Shown piece by piece: positions 17,097-21,005 of a stretch of 21,005 bases of DNA. The notes beneath the pieces are model-generated. The model was given only the letters and a program-made list of their open reading frames with translations. It had not been told where the DNA came from and did no database searches. The stretch comes from Gammaproteobacteria bacterium. Its GTDB lineage: Bacteria > Pseudomonadota > Gammaproteobacteria > Pseudomonadales > Azotimanducaceae_A. Where the stretch lies: positions 1 to 21,005 of the forward strand of contig DUAT01000060.1 in the NCBI GenBank assembly GCA_012960755.1, in the 5' to 3' direction. The translations under genes and the position numbers were made by a program. Position 1 is the first letter of the stretch. Each line of letters begins with the position of its first letter.

Positions 17097-18149
17097 TCAG
17101 CCCGGTTTCGATCGTACACCATCCAGGGCGGCGCTCAATATGCGCGCGGTTGCATTAACGATGGGAATTACCCTGTCATAAGCCATCCGCGTGGGACCAA
17201 TGACACCCAGAACACCCACTAATTCGCCCTCGACATGATAGGGCGAAGCCACAACACTACACTCATCCAGAATCTCATAGCCTGATTCCTGACCAATAAA
17301 CAGTTGCATACCATTGCTTTCCATACATCGATCCAGCAGGTGCAGTATGTCGCCCTTGAGTGAAAATGCCTTGAAGAGTTCACGAATGTCGGCAAGCGCA
17401 TTGTCCTGGGAAATATCAAATAAGTTTTCCTGCCCGGCAACCACGTAATCATTCTCCTCTTCGTGCCCGAACGCCTTCTCTGCCATCTCGAGGGTGGTCT
17501 GCATCAGGCTATTCATATTCTGGCGGTCTTTTTGCATCGACGAAATCAAATGATCCCGAATGCGACTCATACTCTGGCCAACAAATGACTGGTTAACAAA
17601 GTTCGAGGCTTCTTTTAACTGAATTTCTGTGTATTGTTCTTTCGTGTAGATGACACGGTTTTGCACTTCGTGATCATCCAGTACCAGAATCACCAGCACA
17701 CGATTGTCATTCAGGCCAAGGAATTCAACATGGCGCAGCATAATCTGTTCGCGGCGCGGAACCGTGACGACGCCAGCCAGGTGAGTGACCTCGGACAACA
17801 TGCCGGAAGCAGATTCGACCAGTTCATGGGCTGTCATATCGGGATCCAGTTGCCGTGTTAACCGGTCGATACCGATCGAATCCAACGGTTCGACCGTTAA
17901 CAGGCTATCGACGAAGAAACGATAACCCAAGGCGGTTGGAATGCGACCTGCAGATGTGTGAGGCGATGAGACGTAACCTTTCTCTTCAAGATCAGCCATC
18001 ACATTGCGGATCGTGGCAGGGCTGACGGACAAGTCGCTGCTTTGAGACAATGTCTTTGAACCAACGGGTTGTCCTTCCGCAATATAGGTTTCAACCAGGC
18101 TCTTTAAGAGAATCTGCCCCTTTGGGCTAACTTTTTGGTTATCTGACAT
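17097..18149 (-). CDS. hrcA: Heat-inducible transcription repressor HrcA
   Basis: HrcA represses chaperone genes by binding the CIRCE operator and is kept active by GroEL. The 350-residue protein has the N-terminal winged helix with SKTLSQSSDLSVSPATIRNVMADLEEKGYVSSPHTSAGRIPTALGYRFFVD. A GAF-like and dimerisation region follows, including RHVEFLGLNDNRVLVILVLDD. The C-terminal GVLGVIGPTRMAYDRVIPIVNATA is strongly conserved in the family. The ATG has a GAGG site. It is upstream of grpE on the same strand but separated by 178 bases holding the sigma-32 promoter. HrcA is absent from E. coli and other enterics but occurs in many other proteobacteria. Confidence 0.96.
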   Translation of the reverse strand: MSDNQKVSPKGQILLKSLVETYIAEGQPVGSKTLSQSSDLSVSPATIRNVMADLEEKGYVSSPHTSAGRIPTALGYRFFVDSLLTVEPLDSIGIDRLTRQLDPDMTAHELVESASGMLSEVTHLAGVVTVPRREQIMLRHVEFLGLNDNRVLVILVLDDHEVQNRVIYTKEQYTEIQLKEASNFVNQSFVGQSMSRIRDHLISSMQKDRQNMNSLMQTTLEMAEKAFGHEEENDYVVAGQENLFDISQDNALADIRELFKAFSLKGDILHLLDRCMESNGMQLFIGQESGYEILDECSVVASPYHVEGELVGVLGVIGPTRMAYDRVIPIVNATARILSAALDGVRSKPG

Positions 18150-18303
18150 TCGGCCTCAAATTAATCTCGCCACTGCACAACAACTTTAACCCAATATACC
18201 CAAGCCTGCTCAAATAGAACAGTAGATAAGTAGATAGAACATCATGGCAGTGCATTGTGTTAGTTTGTCTAATATCGTGAACCGGTGAGTTAACAAATTT
18301 TCT

Positions 18304-20010
18304 ATGCTCAGCCAGCTGACAGTTAAAAATTTTACCCTGGTGGACCAGTTGGAACTGGAATTCGACAAGGGAATGACCGTTATTACCGGCGAAACCGGCG
18401 CGGGAAAATCGATAATGCTGAACGCCCTCGGCCTGGCTCTGGGGGATCGGTCAGAAACCGGTTTGATCGGATTAAATGCTGACAAGGCCGAGATCCATGC
18501 CACATTTGAACTCACAGGTAATTTAGAAGCACAACAATGGCTCCAGCAACGAGAGCTTGCTGGTGATCAAGCCGAATGCATCTTGCGCCGCGTCATTGGC
18601 AAGGATGGACGTTCCCGTGGGTTTATTAACGGGGCGCCGAGCACAATCAATGATATGAAAAACCTCGGTGAGATGTTGATCGATATCCATTCCCAGCATG
18701 AACACCAGTCACTGCTAAGAAAAGAAACCCATCCTCGCCTGCTGGATGAGTTCGGCGGGTCGGTTGAGAATGCTAACCAGGTGAGTGACCTGTTTCATCA
18801 GTATCAGACCAGCGTCGAAAAACTGCACCGGCTCATCAATAACAATGAAGCGCAATCAGCAAGACAGCAGTTGCTTTCCTACCAGGCTGAAGAACTGGGA
18901 CAACTCAACATTGTCCCGGACGAACAGGATTCCCTTGAGGAAGAACAAAAACGCCTCGCCAACACAGAATCGATACTGACCAATTGTAATGCCGTAATTG
19001 ACCTTTGCCGGCAGGACGCAGAATCGAGCGCCCTGGACCAGCTATCTAAAAGTGTCCAGCTGTTACAGGCTGTTAATCTGGCAGAGCTTGCGCCCATCAC
19101 TGAAATGCTGGCCTCCGCAAAAATTCAGTTAGACGAGGCAATACATGATCTGCAGCGATTCTGCGGTGACTTTGAAATGGACCCCGTGCGGCTCACCGAA
19201 GTCGAGGACCGCCTGAGTACTATTTATGATCTCTGCCGCAAACACCGAATTGAACCCGCAGGGATTCCGCAGCTTGTGCAGGCCATTAACGCGGAACTTG
19301 AATCTTTGGGCAATATCGACGACGAAATTCGTACCACGGAAACAGAGACAAAAGAGCTCAAAACCGTCTATGCCAAAGCCGCTGACAAACTATCTGCTAC
19401 CAGGACCAGGGCCGCAAAAAAACTCAGCAAGAAAGTTTCACAGCAACTGAACAATCTGGGCATGTCGGGCTCAACCTTTGCTATTGCCCTGACAGCCCAT
19501 GATGCGGACATTCCCCTGGCTCGTGGACTGGAAGAAGTCGAGTTTTTAATCAGCACCAATCCAGGCCAGGCGCCTCGCTCCCTTAACAAGATTGCATCCG
19601 GGGGTGAGTTGTCCCGAATCAGTCTCGCTATCCAGGTTGTAGCTGCTGATACTTCCCGTGTCCCTACATTGATTTTCGACGAGGTTGATGTTGGTATCGG
19701 CGGCGGTGTCGCAGAAGTCGTCGGGTCGTCACTGCGTAAACTCGGCCAGGAGGCTCAAATTGTTTGCGTCACCCACTTACCCCAGGTAGCAGCACAGGGA
19801 CACCAGCACTTAAAAGTCACCAAGAAGAGCCCGGACAATCAAGCACATACTGAAATCGAACGTCTCGATGAGTATGACAAGATCAGGGAAATAGCCAGAA
19901 TGCTTGGCGGACTTGAAATGACGGATCAGTCATTAGCCCATGCGCAAGAAATGTACACCACCGCCCAGACAGCGGTTATCCGCACTCCTCGCAAAGCCCG
20001 TACATATTGA
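18304..20010 (+). CDS. recN: DNA repair protein RecN
   Basis: RecN is an SMC-like ATPase that acts on DNA ends and sister-chromatid cohesion during double-strand-break repair. The 568-residue protein has Walker A GETGAGKS (29-36) and the family segment DIHSQHEHQSLL. A central coiled-coil region (about 160-390) separates these from the ABC signature ASGGELSR (431-438) and Walker B TLIFDEVD (455-462), followed by VTHLPQVAA. The C-terminal tail, ending TPRKARTY, is encoded in DNA that also encodes the fur 3' end. A -10-like TAATAT lies at 18270-18275, but I found no clear LexA box, unlike E. coli recN. Confidence 0.97.
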   Translation: MLSQLTVKNFTLVDQLELEFDKGMTVITGETGAGKSIMLNALGLALGDRSETGLIGLNADKAEIHATFELTGNLEAQQWLQQRELAGDQAECILRRVIGKDGRSRGFINGAPSTINDMKNLGEMLIDIHSQHEHQSLLRKETHPRLLDEFGGSVENANQVSDLFHQYQTSVEKLHRLINNNEAQSARQQLLSYQAEELGQLNIVPDEQDSLEEEQKRLANTESILTNCNAVIDLCRQDAESSALDQLSKSVQLLQAVNLAELAPITEMLASAKIQLDEAIHDLQRFCGDFEMDPVRLTEVEDRLSTIYDLCRKHRIEPAGIPQLVQAINAELESLGNIDDEIRTTETETKELKTVYAKAADKLSATRTRAAKKLSKKVSQQLNNLGMSGSTFAIALTAHDADIPLARGLEEVEFLISTNPGQAPRSLNKIASGGELSRISLAIQVVAADTSRVPTLIFDEVDVGIGGGVAEVVGSSLRKLGQEAQIVCVTHLPQVAAQGHQHLKVTKKSPDNQAHTEIERLDEYDKIREIARMLGGLEMTDQSLAHAQEMYTTAQTAVIRTPRKARTY

Positions 20011-20389
20011 GGTCATGATCTGTCAGCGCAAATCCTAACCGCTGGGCTACCTTTAATTGCAGTGCTTCAATTTCCTCATCTTGAAATTCCTCTACCCGGC
20101 CGCATTTGACACAAACAATGTGGTCATGATGCTCATCAGCTGATATTTCAAATACTGAATGACCACCTTCAAAGTTGTGCCTGATTACCAAACCTGCATC
20201 TACAAACTGTGTGAGGACGCGATAAACCGTCGCCAGACCAATAACCTCGCCATTGGCGATCAGTATTTTGTAGACATCTTCGGCGCTTAAATGGTGGATT
20301 GTTGAACTTTCAAGGGTTTCCAATATCTTAATACGAGGTAGCGTAATCTTCAGACCAGCATCTTTGATTTCTTGAGATTCGTATGTCAT
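19976..20389 (-). CDS. fur: Ferric uptake regulator Fur
   Basis: Fur is the Fe(II)-dependent repressor of iron-acquisition genes. The 137-residue protein has the N-terminal winged helix with LKITLPRIKILE and the recognition helix LATVYRVLTQF (52-62). The metal-binding segment EHHDHIVCVKCG contains His87, His88, His90, Cys93 and Cys96. A second CxxC pair, Cys133 and Cys136, lies at the extreme C terminus, just before the final Gly137. Its last 35 bases, including the stop, overlap the recN 3' end on the opposite strand. It is divergent from bamE across 103 bases in which I did not recognise a convincing Fur box. Confidence 0.97.
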   Translation of the reverse strand: MTYESQEIKDAGLKITLPRIKILETLESSTIHHLSAEDVYKILIANGEVIGLATVYRVLTQFVDAGLVIRHNFEGGHSVFEISADEHHDHIVCVKCGRVEEFQDEEIEALQLKVAQRLGFALTDHDLNMYGLCEECG

Positions 20390-20492
20390 TGGTTTACGTG
20401 ATGAAAGAAAGATAGACTATGCACAGTATCCAGATTTAGATCCACAATTGAAAGACCAATTCCCGCAGCTGTAAGAAGTAAAATTTAGCTTT

Positions 20493-20888
20493 ATGAACCA
20501 TCTGAAAAACAAAGTCCTCGTCATTTTCACCCTGGTGGTACTCATCAGCGCCTGCTCCACGATTCGATTTCCTGGTGTTCACCGCCTTACCATTCAGCAG
20601 GGTAACGTCATCACACAATCGATGATCGACAAGCTGAAACCTGGCATGACAAAAAGCCAGGTCATCTACGTTCTGGGCAATCCCATTGTGGACGACTCCC
20701 TCGACCGGGAACGCTGGGACTATGTTTATACTATCCAGGTACCCGGCCTGAACCTGATTCAATCGAAATTGCATCTGTTTTTCGTCGAGGAAAGACTCAG
20801 TCACTTTGAAGGAGATTTTTTACCTTCAACGAATATTGGCACAGTGAACGTCCAAACAGATCAAGCGTCAGCAAACATTGAAGGTTAG
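20493..20888 (+). CDS. bamE: Outer-membrane assembly lipoprotein BamE (OmlA/SmpA)
   Basis: BamE is a lipoprotein of the beta-barrel assembly machinery and helps BamA/BamD insert outer-membrane proteins. The 131-residue precursor has a positively charged start and hydrophobic core. A lipobox ends in Cys21 (ISAC), the predicted lipidation site. The SmpA/OmlA domain follows with IQQGNVIT, LKPGMTKSQVIYVLGNPIV, and RWDYVYTIQVPG. The gene is divergent from fur, as in Pseudomonas, and its stop is six bases from the convergent rnfH stop. The ribosome-binding site is weak. Confidence 0.96.
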   Translation: MNHLKNKVLVIFTLVVLISACSTIRFPGVHRLTIQQGNVITQSMIDKLKPGMTKSQVIYVLGNPIVDDSLDRERWDYVYTIQVPGLNLIQSKLHLFFVEERLSHFEGDFLPSTNIGTVNVQTDQASANIEG

Positions 20889-20894
20889 GAGAAT

Positions 20895-21005
20895 TTAATT
20901 CCTTTTCTTTGTGGCGCGACGCCGCCTGGCCTCCTTCGGATCAATCGTCAAAGGCCGATAAATTTCAACTCGATCATGGGCCTTTAAAGCCTGATCTTTT
21001 GCAAC
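20895..21005 (-). CDS. rnfH: RnfH family protein, C-terminal part (cut by window edge)
   Basis: The last 36 codons of a minus-strand gene are visible, including VEIYRPLTIDPKEARRRRA and a basic tail ending TKKRN. This block (VEIYRPL..DPKEARRRRA) is the characteristic C terminus of the ubiquitin-like RnfH/RatB (PasI) family, whose cellular role is poorly defined. In E. coli rnfH is likewise next to bamE, with ratA beyond it, so ratA and smpB would be expected to the right. The 5' part lies outside the window. Convergent with bamE across six bases, with no terminator visible between. Confidence 0.88.
   Translation of the reverse strand, partial: VAKDQALKAHDRVEIYRPLTIDPKEARRRRATKKRN

Noticed and set aside
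18200..18232. LexA box upstream of recN
   Set aside because: The nearest pattern, CTG-N11-CAG on the minus strand, has the wrong spacing and poor flanks.
20390..20492. Fur box or strong promoters in the fur-bamE gap
   Set aside because: Only low-scoring -35/-10 pairs and no recognisable Fur-box repeat were found by eye; a matrix scan would be needed.

Overview
The window is a dense, conserved housekeeping segment of a gammaproteobacterial chromosome. Almost every gene is recognisable. The order (rnfH, bamE, fur, recN, grpE-dnaK-dnaJ, dapB, carAB, greA, yhbY, rlmE-ftsH, folP-glmM, tpiA, secG, tRNA-Leu) matches, from memory, the layout in Pseudomonas and related non-enteric Gammaproteobacteria, and parts of it match E. 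coli (bamE next to rnfH; folP-glmM-secG-leuU). An hrcA gene between recN and grpE argues against Enterobacterales. Base composition is mid-range and uniform, with no mobile element, integrase, CRISPR or foreign-looking island. No gene-free stretch exceeds about 300 bases.

Layout from left to right. Positions 1-138 hold a 60-bp tandem repeat that runs into the 3' end of a minus-strand tRNA-Leu(GAG), the leuU equivalent. Next come the minus-strand genes secG, tpiA, glmM, folP, ftsH and rlmE, covering protein export, glycolysis, cell-wall precursor, folate, membrane proteolysis and rRNA methylation. yhbY is on the plus strand, divergent from rlmE and convergent with greA. The minus strand then carries greA, carB, carA and dapB, then dnaJ, dnaK, grpE and hrcA. 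recN is divergent from hrcA and overlaps fur tail-to-tail. bamE (plus) is divergent from fur and convergent with rnfH, which the right edge cuts.

Regulation readable from the sequence: (i) a sigma-32-type heat-shock promoter before grpE that should drive grpE-dnaK-dnaJ, although the neighbouring HrcA repressor has no CIRCE operator in this window; (ii) a carA leader with its own promoter, a strong intrinsic terminator and a 33-codon leader ORF that reads through the terminator and stops two bases before the carA start, which is the architecture of translation-coupled attenuation; (iii) hairpins in the dnaK-dnaJ gap and in front of ftsH. Two genes, carA and probably ftsH, start with TTG behind a good Shine-Dalgarno sequence.

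I see no new multi-gene system. The points most worth a second look are the carA attenuator, the tRNA-linked 60-bp tandem repeat, the 18-bp tandem repeat that contains the dnaJ stop codon, and the HrcA/sigma-32 arrangement without CIRCE.
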